Shown here: positions 15,890-24,691 of the stretch, one piece after another
Layout of the letters: each line of letters starts with the position of its first letter
How positions within the stretch are numbered: position 1 is the stretch's first letter
The notes under the pieces: generated by a model
The model's database searches: none
The model's input: the letters and a program-made list of their open reading frames with translations, nothing else
Told to the model about the DNA's origin: nothing
Made by a program: the position numbers and the translations under genes
Assembly: GCF_016862795.1 (NCBI RefSeq)
Contig: NZ_BONQ01000172.1
Location: 35,493-99,492 of the forward strand
Source of the DNA: Dactylosporangium siamense
GTDB lineage: Bacteria > Actinomycetota > Actinomycetes > Mycobacteriales > Micromonosporaceae
DNA: 64,000 nucleotides
Direction of reading: 5' to 3'

Positions 15890-18064
15890 TCATAGTTGCG
15901 CCGTTACCTCATCGAGCGCGTCGTTGTAGGTTTTGACCGTGAGGCCGCTGGTTTGCAGGGCGTTGAGCTGCTGCGCGAAGTCGGCCTGGTTGGTGTCGTA
16001 CTGGCCGCCGTCGGTGTCGCCAGTCGGCACGACCCGGTGGTAGACGAGCACCAGCCAGGTGTTGGTGGCCTTGGCCTGGTCGAGCCAGCTCTGGAGCTCG
16101 GCCACGGTGGTGTCGATCTCCATGTTCTGCACCCGGATGCGATAGATGTCGAAGTTGTCCTTGCTGTTGAAGCCCTCATCCACCGAGCGGTGCGATCGGT
16201 AGGACTTCTTCACTTCGTCGATCACGGTCGCGTTGTAGTCGCCGTAGGGCGATGCAAAGTTTCGCACGGCCTGACCGGAGACTTGCTGAAGATATTGCTG
16301 CGAATGGGTCAACTCATTGCGGAGCTGGGCCACGGGAATCTGCGAGAGGAATGGATGCGTGATGGTGTGCGAGCAGATCTCGTGCCCGGCGTTGACGAAG
16401 GCCTGGACATTCTGGGGGGCGCCCGGCACGCCCTCGATGGCCTCGGTCATGTAGCACTGGGTGCTCTTGAAGTTCCGGGCCTGAAGCAGTGGCAAGGCCG
16501 AGGTGGCATTACTTTCGTGGCCGTCGTCGAACGTCAGCGAGACGAGTGGCCGGCTGAAGCCGGTGGGCGTATACGGCTCGAGGCTGTAGTCGTCGGTCTG
16601 CACCCAACCGTTGCCGGTGAGGAAAACGAAGACCGAGACGGAGGCGGCGTCACTCGGCACGGTGAAGGTGTCAGTGTATTTCTGCCAGGTCGTCGCGGCG
16701 TTCGCGGGCGGCAGGGGCTGCGGCATGCCGAAGTACGCCGCCGTGCCGTTGCTGCGATTGAACTGGGCGACGACGTGCGGTTGCGTGTTGGTCTTGTACC
16801 ACACGCTGAACCGGTACTGCTTGTTGGGTTCGAGCGGTAGCGCCTGGTGCATCCATTTGGCGTCGCCGTCCGTGTAGTTGCTGACGGTCACCTTGACGCT
16901 GTGGCTGCCCGTGTGGCCCTCGGCGACGTAGCCGAAGCTAGCGGTGTTGCTTCCCCAGTTGCCGGTGCTCCAGGACGTCGGGACACTACCGTTCGCCGTT
17001 TCGACCGAGGGGTTTGCGATGGGGTTGTTGGGGATCGGTGTGCCACCGGCAACCGTCAGGCTGGCATCGTCGAGCGTGAGCGAACCGTTGGCGGCAATGA
17101 CGTGGAAGACGCTGAGCTTGCTGACGCCGGCCGGGATCGACACGGTAAAGCTTGCCTTTTTCCAGGTGCTGCTCGCCGCCGCGACGGCCAATGACTCGTA
17201 GAAGACAGTGTTGTCCGGCCTGGTGAATTGAACGATGAGCTCGGTCTGCACGCTGGACTGGTACCAGTCACTGAAGGCATAGGAGAGGCCTGGCGTGACC
17301 GCCACGGGGGTGAAATACCATTTGGCGTCACCGTCGGTGTAGTTGGTGACCGTAACCTTCACGCTCCGGGACCCACTGTGGCCGGTCGTGAGATAGCTGA
17401 ACGCCGCGGTATTGCCGCCCCAGTTGTTACTGGTCCAGCCATCGGGCTGGTTGGCGTTGCCGGCGGACGCCACCTCTACAGATGGGTTGGCAACGAGCTC
17501 GGTCGGCGGCGGGGGCGTCGTGGCTCCGGCCGTCAGGCTGGCATCGTCGATGGTCAGCGAGCCGACGTTGGCGAGCAGATGGAAGACGGTCACACTCTGG
17601 GCATTCGCCGGCGCGGTGAAGGTCTGCGTGGTCTGGCCCCAGGCGGTGCCTGTCGTGGCTGGCGCGGGGGCCAACTCGACGTAGCTGAAGCCGCCGCCGG
17701 TAGTCGTGAACTGCACGACCAGGCTGGTGCTCACGGTCGCCTGGTAGTAATCGCTGAAGGTGTAGGTGGTGTTCGGCGTGACCGCTACGGGCGTGAAGTA
17801 CCATTTGGCATCGCCGCTCGTATAGCTTGTGGTCTGAACCTTGACGCTGCGCGTGCCGCTGTGACCGGTGTTGAGGTAGCTGAAGGTGGTCGCGTTCGTC
17901 CCCCACACCCCTGTTTGCCAGGCCGTCGGCGTCGTCGCGTTGGCTGCGGTTTCGACCGACGGGTTGGCGATGAGATTGGTGGCCGCCCACCCGCTCGGTA
18001 CGTTGAAGAACAGAGCACCCATTCCTATGAGTGCGGCTGATGTGACTGTGAGCAGTTTTCGCAT
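15890..18064 (-). CDS. Secreted polysaccharide deacetylase with three carbohydrate-binding repeats
   Basis: The protein has 724 residues. A signal peptide (MRKLLTVTSAALIGMGALFF to about residue 27) leads into three beta-sandwich repeats of about 160 residues, each beginning NPSVETA-like and each with GHSG/GHTGS and DGDAKW motifs. A NodB domain starts at TFDDG (residue 511), with HxxxH ligands in CSHTITH (566 and 570) and SPYGD further on. It should be exported and remove acetyl groups from a polymeric sugar. Codon use is less GC-biased than neighbours, and the repeat style recalls Saccharibacteria-type proteins, so recent transfer is likely. An AAGGTGG site precedes the ATG. Confidence 0.87.
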   Translation of the reverse strand: MRKLLTVTSAALIGMGALFFNVPSGWAATNLIANPSVETAANATTPTAWQTGVWGTNATTFSYLNTGHSGTRSVKVQTTSYTSGDAKWYFTPVAVTPNTTYTFSDYYQATVSTSLVVQFTTTGGGFSYVELAPAPATTGTAWGQTTQTFTAPANAQSVTVFHLLANVGSLTIDDASLTAGATTPPPPTELVANPSVEVASAGNANQPDGWTSNNWGGNTAAFSYLTTGHSGSRSVKVTVTNYTDGDAKWYFTPVAVTPGLSYAFSDWYQSSVQTELIVQFTRPDNTVFYESLAVAAASSTWKKASFTVSIPAGVSKLSVFHVIAANGSLTLDDASLTVAGGTPIPNNPIANPSVETANGSVPTSWSTGNWGSNTASFGYVAEGHTGSHSVKVTVSNYTDGDAKWMHQALPLEPNKQYRFSVWYKTNTQPHVVAQFNRSNGTAAYFGMPQPLPPANAATTWQKYTDTFTVPSDAASVSVFVFLTGNGWVQTDDYSLEPYTPTGFSRPLVSLTFDDGHESNATSALPLLQARNFKSTQCYMTEAIEGVPGAPQNVQAFVNAGHEICSHTITHPFLSQIPVAQLRNELTHSQQYLQQVSGQAVRNFASPYGDYNATVIDEVKKSYRSHRSVDEGFNSKDNFDIYRIRVQNMEIDTTVAELQSWLDQAKATNTWLVLVYHRVVPTGDTDGGQYDTNQADFAQQLNALQTSGLTVKTYNDALDEVTAQL

Positions 18065-18598
18065 GGTGCCACCTTGTCAAGTGCTTCTGGCGTATCGACC
18101 CTCAGACCCGACGCTGTGCATGTAGTGCGAATCTGACATAGCGTCTGTTTTGCTGGCGATCGTCCATGGCTGGAGTGAACTGCGACTACTGAAAGAAATG
18201 CCATCTGCACACGAAGTGAGACCGCCTTGAACCCTGGGACAAGTCAGTAAAGGTTTCCTCCACCGGAAGATCAGACGGCTGCCCATGGTACAACGGCCTC
18301 TACGTCGTTGTATGTCCGGCTCGATCGCCGGCCGACCGGATCGCGGTCCTCGACTACGGACGGGTGGTCGCCGAGGGAACCGCAAAGAAAGACTCAAGCG
18401 CCGCATCCCCAGGGCATTTGCAAGAACGCTGTTGGTTGACTCGCTGCGATTGCTTGCCTTATGTCCTTTATGGGTAGCGTGCCGAAATGTCGATGCAGCC
18501 GAGGGCGTCGGTGGAGATCCCGGCGGCGCCGTTGCATTGAGCGTTGGCAATATGCCCAGTGAGCCGGCGCCCGGCGGCGTGTGCCGCGCCGCCGGGCG
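18065..18598. other. Low-GC, gene-free interval
   Basis: This 534-bp stretch has no supported intact gene. It is markedly AT-richer than the flanks between 18,065 and 18,290 and again after 18,410. In between lies a short GC-rich fragment of an ABC-transporter ATPase gene, listed separately. Confidence 0.55.
18331..18413 (+). pseudogene. Remnant of an ABC-transporter ATPase (DrrA-like)
   Basis: One frame reads ADRIAVLDYGRVVAEGTA, the conserved block just after the H-loop in DrrA-type drug-export ATPases. The expected continuation ERLKRRIPR appears only after a two-base shift at about 18,385. No Walker motifs or start codon remain. The fragment is an isolated, frameshifted scrap in an AT-rich setting and marks an old insertion or deletion. 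Confidence 0.62.
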
Positions 18599-19147
18599 TC
18601 AGTCATCGCCCTCGTCGTCCGGCCAGCTGGGCGTGTCCGACAGCTGCCAGCAGGTGAGCCGGTACCGCTCGACGCCCTCCAACGCGACCCTCACGCCCGC
18701 GACCGCGTCGGGTCCGGCCCGCATCGCCTCCTGCCACAGCCGGCCGGCCTGGGCCCTGCCGTGGCCCTCGATCCGCGCCGCGTAGGTCCCAGGGCCGGGC
18801 GGTAGTTCGATCCCGAGCCGGAACCGGGGCTCGGTCGAGTGCGGCACGGACAGCCGGCCGCCGGGCAGCTCCAGGGTCCCCTCGCTGACGAGTTCGGCGG
18901 TCCCGTCCCGCGCCGCCGGGCCGTCGTGGACCTCGACCGTGAGCGCGATCCGCGCCAGATCCGAGATGACCTCAACCATCACCGCGTTGGGCGCCCAGCC
19001 GACGGCGTCCGCACCGGCGCCCTGCCGCGCCACGGCAAGGTTCGGCAGGTCCTCGCAGGTCGGATCGATCGCCGCGAAGAGCCCGTAGTCGGCGCTGACG
19101 GAGGTCTGCTCGGACATGACTCGGATGGGTCCATCGCCGTCGACCAT
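18599..19147 (-). CDS. Uncharacterised protein
   Basis: This 182-residue acidic protein is not recognised. It contains TSVSADYGLFAAIDP near its start, a central beta-rich region (LARIALTVEVHDGPAARDGT) and the C-terminal VERYRLTCWQLSDTPSWPDD. There is no signal peptide or membrane segment. The start is uncertain: ATG at 19147 or 19117, neither with a good ribosome site. Codon use is normal for the host. It follows the ArsR-ArsC gene in the same direction but at 80 bp, so an operon is possible. Confidence 0.6.
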   Translation of the reverse strand: MVDGDGPIRVMSEQTSVSADYGLFAAIDPTCEDLPNLAVARQGAGADAVGWAPNAVMVEVISDLARIALTVEVHDGPAARDGTAELVSEGTLELPGGRLSVPHSTEPRFRLGIELPPGPGTYAARIEGHGRAQAGRLWQEAMRAGPDAVAGVRVALEGVERYRLTCWQLSDTPSWPDDEGDD

Positions 19148-19228
19148 GCCGCCGTTGTACCAGAAGGCGACCGGCCCCTCCGTCCAGCCGGCCCGATCTC
19201 CTCGACGACGGTCAATGATCAGTCAGGG

Positions 19229-19999
19229 TCAAGAGCCAAGTTCGTGGCGCCGACGGCCGAGCTGGTGCAGCAGGAAACCGATCCGTTCCGCGAGCTCGGC
19301 CGCCGTGCGGCGGAACGCGGCCACGCCGTCGGGCTGGCCGGCGGGGTCCACGGTCGACCAGTGCACGGCCTCGGGATCGCCCGGCAGCGCCGGGCAGACC
19401 TCCCGGACCTTGTCGCACAACGTGATGACGTAGTCGAACCGGTCCCCGTCGAACTCGTCCAGGTGCTTGCTCCGCGCGCCGGTGAGGTCCACCCCGTGCT
19501 CGCCCATCACCTTGACCGCGTTGCGGTGCACCGGCTTGGGATGACTGCCGGCACTGCGCGCCAGCACCCGATCGCCGCCCCGGCTGCGCAGCAGTCCCTC
19601 GGCCATCTGCGACCGGGCGCTGTTGCCCGTGCACAGGAACAGCACCGACACATCGGCGCCGTCCGGCTGCGGCGGCGGCGGTGCGAGCATCAGCGCCGGA
19701 TGCAGCGCGCCGCCGGCCTGCGCCAGCAGGCCCGCGCAGCGAGCCAGGTCAACGGCGTAGTAGGTGTCCCGGCCATCGAAGGAGCTGCGCCGGCCGTGCA
19801 CCAGCCCGCCCTTGCGCATGAGGCCGAGGTGGTAGGACACCAGGTTCTGCGGCTTGCCGGTCAGCTCGGTCAGCTCGGTCACCTGGCGGTCGCTGCGCGC
19901 GAGCTCGCCGAGCAGCCGCCACCGCAGCGGATGCCCGGCAAGGCGCAGAAACTCCGGCGGATCGAAGCCACCGCCGGCCGGAGACTGTCGATGCCGCAC
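19229..19999 (-). CDS. ArsR regulator fused to arsenate-reductase/LMW phosphatase domain
   Basis: The protein is about 256 residues long. Residues 10-90 form an ArsR winged helix (EFLRLAGHPLRWRLLGELA, then GKPQNLVSYHLGLMRKGG). Residues 125-250 are an LMW-PTPase/ArsC domain with the P-loop VLFLCTGNSARSQMAEGLLR (CX5R nucleophile Cys) and CPALPGDPEAVHWSTVDPAG. Such fusions couple arsenic or oxyanion sensing to reduction. The operator overlaps ATG codons at 20032 and 20014. With the -10-like TATTAT next to it, a leaderless GTG at 19999 fits best, though the longer starts cannot be excluded. Confidence 0.85.
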   Translation of the reverse strand: MRHRQSPAGGGFDPPEFLRLAGHPLRWRLLGELARSDRQVTELTELTGKPQNLVSYHLGLMRKGGLVHGRRSSFDGRDTYYAVDLARCAGLLAQAGGALHPALMLAPPPPQPDGADVSVLFLCTGNSARSQMAEGLLRSRGGDRVLARSAGSHPKPVHRNAVKVMGEHGVDLTGARSKHLDEFDGDRFDYVITLCDKVREVCPALPGDPEAVHWSTVDPAGQPDGVAAFRRTAAELAERIGFLLHQLGRRRHELGS

Positions 20000-20007
20000 C
20001 CCCGGAT

Positions 20008-20033
20008 AATACATCAAAGCAGTAGGATGCATT
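20008..20033 (-). promoter_or_regulatory. ArsR-type operator, copy 1 (own promoter)
   Basis: Read in the direction of the ArsR-ArsC gene, the site is AATGCATC, ten bases, GATGTATT. Its right arm runs into TATTAT, a good -10. The same sixteen arm bases recur in the same orientation at 21400-21425. This is very probably the binding site of the fused ArsR protein. Confidence 0.75.
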
Positions 20034-20160
20034 TTGTCACGGTGGTGTGCGGTACCGCCATCGAGATGTTCACCGACGCGCCGCCGAGCGGTCATGATCG
20101 CCCCGGCCCGTCCGCATACGCTCCGACGCACCACGGCGGACTCCCAGGGAGTGGAACACG

Positions 20161-21369
20161 GTGACGGCATCCCAGCCATCCGACCCGGACGACCCGGACG
20201 GCCTCACGACCGGGGACCACTCGCCGCGCGTATCGCTGCGCACGATCGTGGCGCAGTGGACGCGGATCGGGATCACCGGGTTCGGCGGGCCGCCGGCGCA
20301 CATCAGCCTCCTGCGGCAGCTGTGCGTCACGAAGCGGGGCTGGATCGACGCCCACGAGTTCGAGGACGGCATCGCCGCCACCAACCTGTTGCCCGGTCCG
20401 GCCTCCACCCAGCTGGCGATCTTCTGCGCCTGGCGGCTGCGCGGCTGGGTCGGCGGGCTGCTCGGCGGCGTCTGCTTCATCGCCCCGGGCCTCATCGTCA
20501 TCCTCGGCCTGTCCGTGCTGCTGCTGTCCGGGCATCCGGCCCCGGCAGTGATCGGCGCCGCCGCCGGCGCCGGAGCCGCCGTCGCCCCGGTCGCCGTCCA
20601 GGCCGGAGCGACCCTCGTCCCGGCGAGCTGGCAGCGCACCGGCGCGACCCGCGGCGGGCGGATGCGGTGGGTCGCGTACGCGGTCATCTCAGCCGCCTCG
20701 GCGATACTGCTCGGCCCCTGGCTGGTCCTGGTCCTGCTCGCCGCCGGTGCCGTCGAAGCGACCTGCCAGGGGCACCGCCCCCGGATCAGGCGCGCTCCCC
20801 ACCCGGGGCTCGCGCTGGCGGGCTGGGCTTCGGTCGGCACCCTCGGCTCGGTGGCCTGGACCGCGCTGAAGGTCGGCGCCCTGTCCTACGGCGGCGGCTT
20901 CGTCATCATCCCGCTCATGCGCGCCGACGCCGTCGATCGGCACCAGTGGCTGACCGGCGACGAGTTCCTGTACGCGGTCGCGCTCGGCCAGATCACCCCC
21001 GGACCCGTCGTCCAGACCGTCTCGGTCATCGGCTACGCCGCCGCCGGCATCGCCGGTGGCCTGCTCGCCGCGGTGGTCGCGTTCACCCCTTCGTTCGTGT
21101 TCGTCCTCGGCGGCGGCCGGCACTTCGACCGCCTCCGCGCCAACCCGGCCGCGCAGGCGTTCCTGTCCGGGGCGGGACCCGCCGCCATCGGCGCCATCCT
21201 CGGCTCGTCGGTCCTGCTCGCCCGCTCCATCACCCACACCTGGCAATGGCCGGTCCTGGCCCTCGCGGCCATCTGGCTGCTGGTGTTCAAACGCGGCGTG
21301 GTCAGCGCCCTCATCGGCGCGGCCGCGCTCGGTGTCGCCGCCGCCCTGGCCGGCCTGCCGTTGCACTGA
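20161..21369 (+). CDS. chrA: Chromate-transporter (CHR) family protein
   Basis: This 402-residue protein contains two homologous halves, each opening with an amphipathic helix and a glycine-rich motif: RIGITGFGGPPAHISLLRQL with NLLPGPASTQLAIFCAWRLR, then KVGALSYGGGFVIIPLMRAD with ITPGPVVQTVSVIGYAAAG. This is the duplicated CHR pattern of long-chain ChrA. It should export chromate or a related oxyanion. A GGGAGTGG site precedes the GTG. It is divergent from the ArsR-ArsC gene and followed by the VOC gene, so it sits inside a metal-response group. Confidence 0.9.
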   Translation: MTASQPSDPDDPDGLTTGDHSPRVSLRTIVAQWTRIGITGFGGPPAHISLLRQLCVTKRGWIDAHEFEDGIAATNLLPGPASTQLAIFCAWRLRGWVGGLLGGVCFIAPGLIVILGLSVLLLSGHPAPAVIGAAAGAGAAVAPVAVQAGATLVPASWQRTGATRGGRMRWVAYAVISAASAILLGPWLVLVLLAAGAVEATCQGHRPRIRRAPHPGLALAGWASVGTLGSVAWTALKVGALSYGGGFVIIPLMRADAVDRHQWLTGDEFLYAVALGQITPGPVVQTVSVIGYAAAGIAGGLLAAVVAFTPSFVFVLGGGRHFDRLRANPAAQAFLSGAGPAAIGAILGSSVLLARSITHTWQWPVLALAAIWLLVFKRGVVSALIGAAALGVAAALAGLPLH

Positions 21370-21399
21370 ACCCCGGCGGGGTCGGATCCCGGCACATCG

Positions 21400-21425
21400 A
21401 ATGCATCAAGCCGATGAGATGTATT
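21400..21425 (+). promoter_or_regulatory. ArsR-type operator, copy 2 (VOC gene promoter)
   Basis: AATGCATC, ten bases, GATGTATT, with the right arm merging into TATTCT as the -10. It lies about 30 bp before the VOC gene. All sixteen arm bases match the site at 20008-20033 in the same orientation while the centres differ, as expected of a shared regulator. Confidence 0.75.
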
Positions 21426-21456
21426 CTGCGGATGACACAGACTGGAGGTGTACGTC

Positions 21457-21840
21457 ATGACCGAGCCAGACCTGCGTGCCAGCGTCCGCTACCTGGTCGA
21501 CGACGTTGCGGCAGCCGTCGACTTCTACACCGCCCACCTCGGGTTCGAGCTGCACACGCGCGCCGGGGACGCCTTCGCGGACGTCGTGCGCGGCCCGCTC
21601 CGGTTGTTGTTGTCCGGACCCGCCAGCTCCGGCGCCCGGGCCACTCCCCCGGACGCCGCCACGCCCGGCCACAACCGCATCCACCTCGTCGTCGACGACC
21701 TCGACAGCGAGGTCGACCGGCTGCGCACCGCGGGCGTGCAGTTCCGCAGCGCGCCGATCTCCGGCCCCGGCGGCCGCCAGATCCTGCTCGCGGACCCGGC
21801 CGGCAACCTCATCGAGCTGTTCCAGCCCGCCGCCCGATAG
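21457..21840 (+). CDS. VOC-family (glyoxalase-like) protein
   Basis: This 127-residue protein has paired beta-alpha-beta-beta-beta modules: RYLVDDVAAAVDFYTAHLGF and later HNRIHLVVDDLDSEVDRLRT with LADPAGNLIELFQ. Likely metal ligands are the His in the second module and the final Glu in NLIELF. It has no cysteines, so it is not a classic ArsI C-As lyase. GGAGG eight bases before the ATG fixes the start. The shared operator says it belongs to the ArsR regulon; a role in metal or antibiotic tolerance is inferred. Confidence 0.85.
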   Translation: MTEPDLRASVRYLVDDVAAAVDFYTAHLGFELHTRAGDAFADVVRGPLRLLLSGPASSGARATPPDAATPGHNRIHLVVDDLDSEVDRLRTAGVQFRSAPISGPGGRQILLADPAGNLIELFQPAAR

Positions 21841-21918
21841 CGGCCGCAGTCATTCGTACCCCGGTCGCACCGTGAAACCCGCTGTCCGTCCAGGGGAATC
21901 GTCGGCCAGGATGGCCTG

Positions 21919-22524
21919 GTGAACTCATGGGACACGGTGTTTCTGGCCCGGCACGGTCAGACACAATGGAACCTGCAGCGGCGCAAACAAGGCCGGCTCG
22001 ACTCGGCGTTGACCCACGACGGCGTCGCGCAGGCGCACCGCCACGCGGCGGCCCTGCAGGGACACGGCATCGACGCCATCTTCGTCAGCCCACTCGGACG
22101 AGCGGTCGCGACGGCCAGCATCATCAACGACGCCCTCGGCCTGGAGATCGACGTGGTCGACGAGCTGGCCGAGGTCGACCACGGCCAGTTCAGCGGCTTG
22201 ATCGACGACCAGATCGACACGCAGTTCCCCGGTGAGCGGCAGCGCCGGGCCGCCGACAAGTACCACTGGCAGTTCCCCGGCGGCGAAAGCTACGCCGACG
22301 CCGCAACCCGGGCAGCCAGCGCCCTGCACCGGATCGGCCACCAGCCGGCACGACGGCCGCTGATCGTCTCGCACGAAATGATCGGACGCATGCTGCAACT
22401 GCACCTGCTCGGCCTCGACCCGCAGGCCGCTCTCGCCCGGTCGCACCCGCACGACGTCGTCTTTCAGATCGATCCGGCATCCCGGGAATGCCACTCCATC
22501 GGACCGGGCGGGGTGTCGGCGTGA
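21919..22524 (+). CDS. Histidine phosphatase family protein
   Basis: This 201-residue protein starts with VFLARHGQTQWNLQRRKQGR, the RHG box of cofactor-independent phosphoglycerate-mutase-like phosphatases. It then shows IFVSPLGRAVATASIINDAL, an acid in ELAEVDHGQFSG and the second His in RPLIVSHEMIGRMLQ. Its GTG start is preceded by CAGGAT at six bases. The stop overlaps the start of the LOG gene, so the two enzymes are made together; the phosphatase may act on a nucleotide linked to LOG activity. Confidence 0.87.
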   Translation: MNSWDTVFLARHGQTQWNLQRRKQGRLDSALTHDGVAQAHRHAAALQGHGIDAIFVSPLGRAVATASIINDALGLEIDVVDELAEVDHGQFSGLIDDQIDTQFPGERQRRAADKYHWQFPGGESYADAATRAASALHRIGHQPARRPLIVSHEMIGRMLQLHLLGLDPQAALARSHPHDVVFQIDPASRECHSIGPGGVSA

Positions 22525-23105
22525 GGGTGACGGTATTCGCCAGCGCGTCCGCTCAGGCACCCGATCGGTTCGTGCACGCCGCCACGGCGTTCGGACGGGA
22601 CCTTGCCACGGCCGGCGTGGGTCTGGTCTACGGCGGCGGCAAGACCGGGCTGATGGGCGCCGTCGCGGATGGGGCGCTGTCCGCGGGCGGCGAGGTGGTC
22701 GGGGTCATGCCGCAGTCGCTGGTGGACGCCGAGATCGCGCACCCCGGGCTGTCGAGCCTGCGGATCGTGGGGTCGCTGCACGAACGGAAGGCCGCGCTGG
22801 CCGACCTCGGCGACGGTTTCGCCGCCCTTCCCGGCGGTGCCGGTACCCTCGAGGAGCTGTTCGAGGCGTGGACCTGGCAGCAGCTGGGTCTGCACACGAA
22901 GCCGGTCGCGCTGCTCAACATCGACGACTACTGGAACCCGCTCCTGCACGCCCTGGATCAGATGACGGAGACCGGATTCGTCCGGCCCGCCGACCGTCAG
23001 TCCCTCATCGTCGCCTCGGACGCCGCGGAGCTGCTCACCGCCGTGGCGACGTTCGTGCCGCCGCCGGGCAAGTACGACCGGTCGGCGCGGACCGGCACCT
23101 CCTGA
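22521..23105 (+). CDS. LOG-family protein (TIGR00730-type phosphoribohydrolase)
   Basis: This 194-residue protein has the lysine-decarboxylase-like Rossmann fold with LVYGGGKTGLMGAVADGALS and the catalytic signature ALPGGAGTLEELFEAWTWQQ (PGGxGTxxE). Characterised members cleave N6-modified adenosine monophosphates such as cytokinin nucleotides. The GTG at 22521 overlaps the phosphatase stop. Cytosolic; the native substrate in this host is unknown. Confidence 0.9.
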   Translation: MRVTVFASASAQAPDRFVHAATAFGRDLATAGVGLVYGGGKTGLMGAVADGALSAGGEVVGVMPQSLVDAEIAHPGLSSLRIVGSLHERKAALADLGDGFAALPGGAGTLEELFEAWTWQQLGLHTKPVALLNIDDYWNPLLHALDQMTETGFVRPADRQSLIVASDAAELLTAVATFVPPPGKYDRSARTGTS

Positions 23106-23325
23106 ACCGCGTCGTCGGCCGCTCTCGGCGGCCAGGCTTCGAGTTGCGCGCCGATCGCGACCGCCCGGCCGGGCTCGTCGAACACCTCCTCCAGCACCGC
23201 GCCGGCCGCGGTGAGGGACCTGCCGATGAGGAGGCGTTTCAGGTCGACGCCGAACGGCAGGCCTGGGCGATCACGTGCGCCCAGGCCCGCACGCCCGAGG
23301 CGAGCGGCACGATACGGTGACTGCC

Positions 23326-24042
23326 ATGGGCGAGGTTGAGGTCGATGCCGAGTCGGAGCGGGCGGCGCGGCTGCTGGCCGCCGAAGTCACCGCGATGGAG
23401 CTGTTCGCCGAGGTGGAACGGCGCGGGCTGATCGCGGCGGGACGCCGGGACCGGCAGATCAGCGACGAGATCCGCGACCTCGCGGGCAGCATGTTCGGTG
23501 TGCAGAAGTACTGGCACAAGCGGATCGTCCGGTCCGGGCCGCACACGCTGCAGCCGTACAAGGAGAACCCGCCGGACCGCGTGATCGAGGCCGACGACAT
23601 CGTGTTCGCCGACTTCGGCCCGATCTTCGACGGTTGGGAGGCCGACTTCGGCCGCACCTTCGTCATCGGCGACGATCCGGTGAAGCATCGGCTCAACGCG
23701 GACCTTGCGACGATCTTCGCCGCCGGGCAGCAGCACTTCCTGGAGCGGCCCGACATCACCGGCGAGCAGCTGTTCGCCCACGTGCAGCGGCTCGTCGCCG
23801 ACGCCGGCTGGGAGATCGGCATCCCGCACACCGGGCACACCCTCGGCGAGTTCCCGCACGAACGCATCGAAGGTGACAAGGTCACCTACTACATCACCCC
23901 GGGCAGCGACCAGCCGCTGCGCCGTGCCGACGCCGCCGGGCACGCCTGTCACTGGATTCTCGAGCTGCACCTCGTCGACCGTGAGCACGGGTTCGGCGGG
24001 TTCTACGAGCAGCTCCTCGACCTCCAGCACCAGCCGAGCTGA
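23326..24042 (+). CDS. M24-family metallopeptidase-like protein
   Basis: This 238-residue protein is a pita-bread-fold protein of the methionine/proline aminopeptidase class. Likely ligands are the Asp residues in IVFADFGPIFDGWEADFGRT, the His in GIPHTGHTLGEFPHERIEG and the final Glu region HWILELHLVD. It is shorter than aminopeptidase P and lacks its N-terminal domain. TACGGT lies seven bases before the ATG, suggesting a leaderless mRNA. Substrate unknown. Confidence 0.83.
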   Translation: MGEVEVDAESERAARLLAAEVTAMELFAEVERRGLIAAGRRDRQISDEIRDLAGSMFGVQKYWHKRIVRSGPHTLQPYKENPPDRVIEADDIVFADFGPIFDGWEADFGRTFVIGDDPVKHRLNADLATIFAAGQQHFLERPDITGEQLFAHVQRLVADAGWEIGIPHTGHTLGEFPHERIEGDKVTYYITPGSDQPLRRADAAGHACHWILELHLVDREHGFGGFYEQLLDLQHQPS

Positions 24043-24059
24043 CCACAGAAAAGGCCCGG

Positions 24060-24677
24060 TCACTGTGACGAGGCCTGGGTGACGCTGCGGCTGCCGCCGT
24101 TGTAGACGATGACGTCGTCGCGGGCGCCGTATTCGGCGAAGGTGGCGAGGGCCTCGGCGCGCAGGATGTCGGTGTGGACCTCGACGCCGCGGGCGTGGAG
24201 TTGTTCCTTCCAGTCGGGGCGCATCGGGCCCTCGTCGAAGCCGGTGAGGTGTTCGACCTCGTCGCCCTCGCCGGCGATGACGAGACGGGCGACGCCGGAC
24301 CAGAGGACGGCGCCGTAGCACATGGCGCACGGGCGCCAGTTGACGGCGAGCTCGACCGGGCCGCGGTCCGGGGCGCCGAGGTTCCAGGTGCCGAGGTGGG
24401 CCTGGGCCAGGGACAGCGCGACGACTTCGGCGTGCATCCCGGACAGGCCGCTGGCGAGGACCAGGTTGACGCCCACGGCGAGGATCTCGCCGGTACCGGC
24501 ATCGGTGACCACCGCGGCGAACGGCCCGCCGGTGCCCTCGCGGTGGTTGCGGCCGGCGAGGCGGTGCGCGACCCGCATCCGGTCCTCGACCTTGGGCAGG
24601 ACCGCGTCGACGGCGGCCAGCTCGATCGCGACCCAGTCGGGCAGCTGCGCGCCGAAGCGGGTGGTGGTCATCTGCAT
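24060..24677 (-). CDS. Nucleoside/guanine deaminase-like protein
   Basis: This 205-residue protein belongs to the cytidine-deaminase fold. The zinc site is seen as HAE within GMHAEVVALSLAQAHLGTWN and PCAMC in NWRPCAMCYGAVLWSGVARL. It most resembles guanine deaminase-type enzymes of the TadA group, probably converting an amino-purine or related base by hydrolysis. It follows the Rieske oxygenase gene by 14 bp, so they are one operon and may act in the same catabolic route. Confidence 0.88.
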   Translation of the reverse strand: MQMTTTRFGAQLPDWVAIELAAVDAVLPKVEDRMRVAHRLAGRNHREGTGGPFAAVVTDAGTGEILAVGVNLVLASGLSGMHAEVVALSLAQAHLGTWNLGAPDRGPVELAVNWRPCAMCYGAVLWSGVARLVIAGEGDEVEHLTGFDEGPMRPDWKEQLHARGVEVHTDILRAEALATFAEYGARDDVIVYNGGSRSVTQASSQ

Positions 24678-24691
24678 GGCGGGACCCCGTT

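Noticed and set aside
18285..18785. Plus-strand frame of 166 codons over the low-GC interval
   Set aside because: It crosses into the antisense of the neighbouring gene; only the short ABC-ATPase scrap within it is recognisable.
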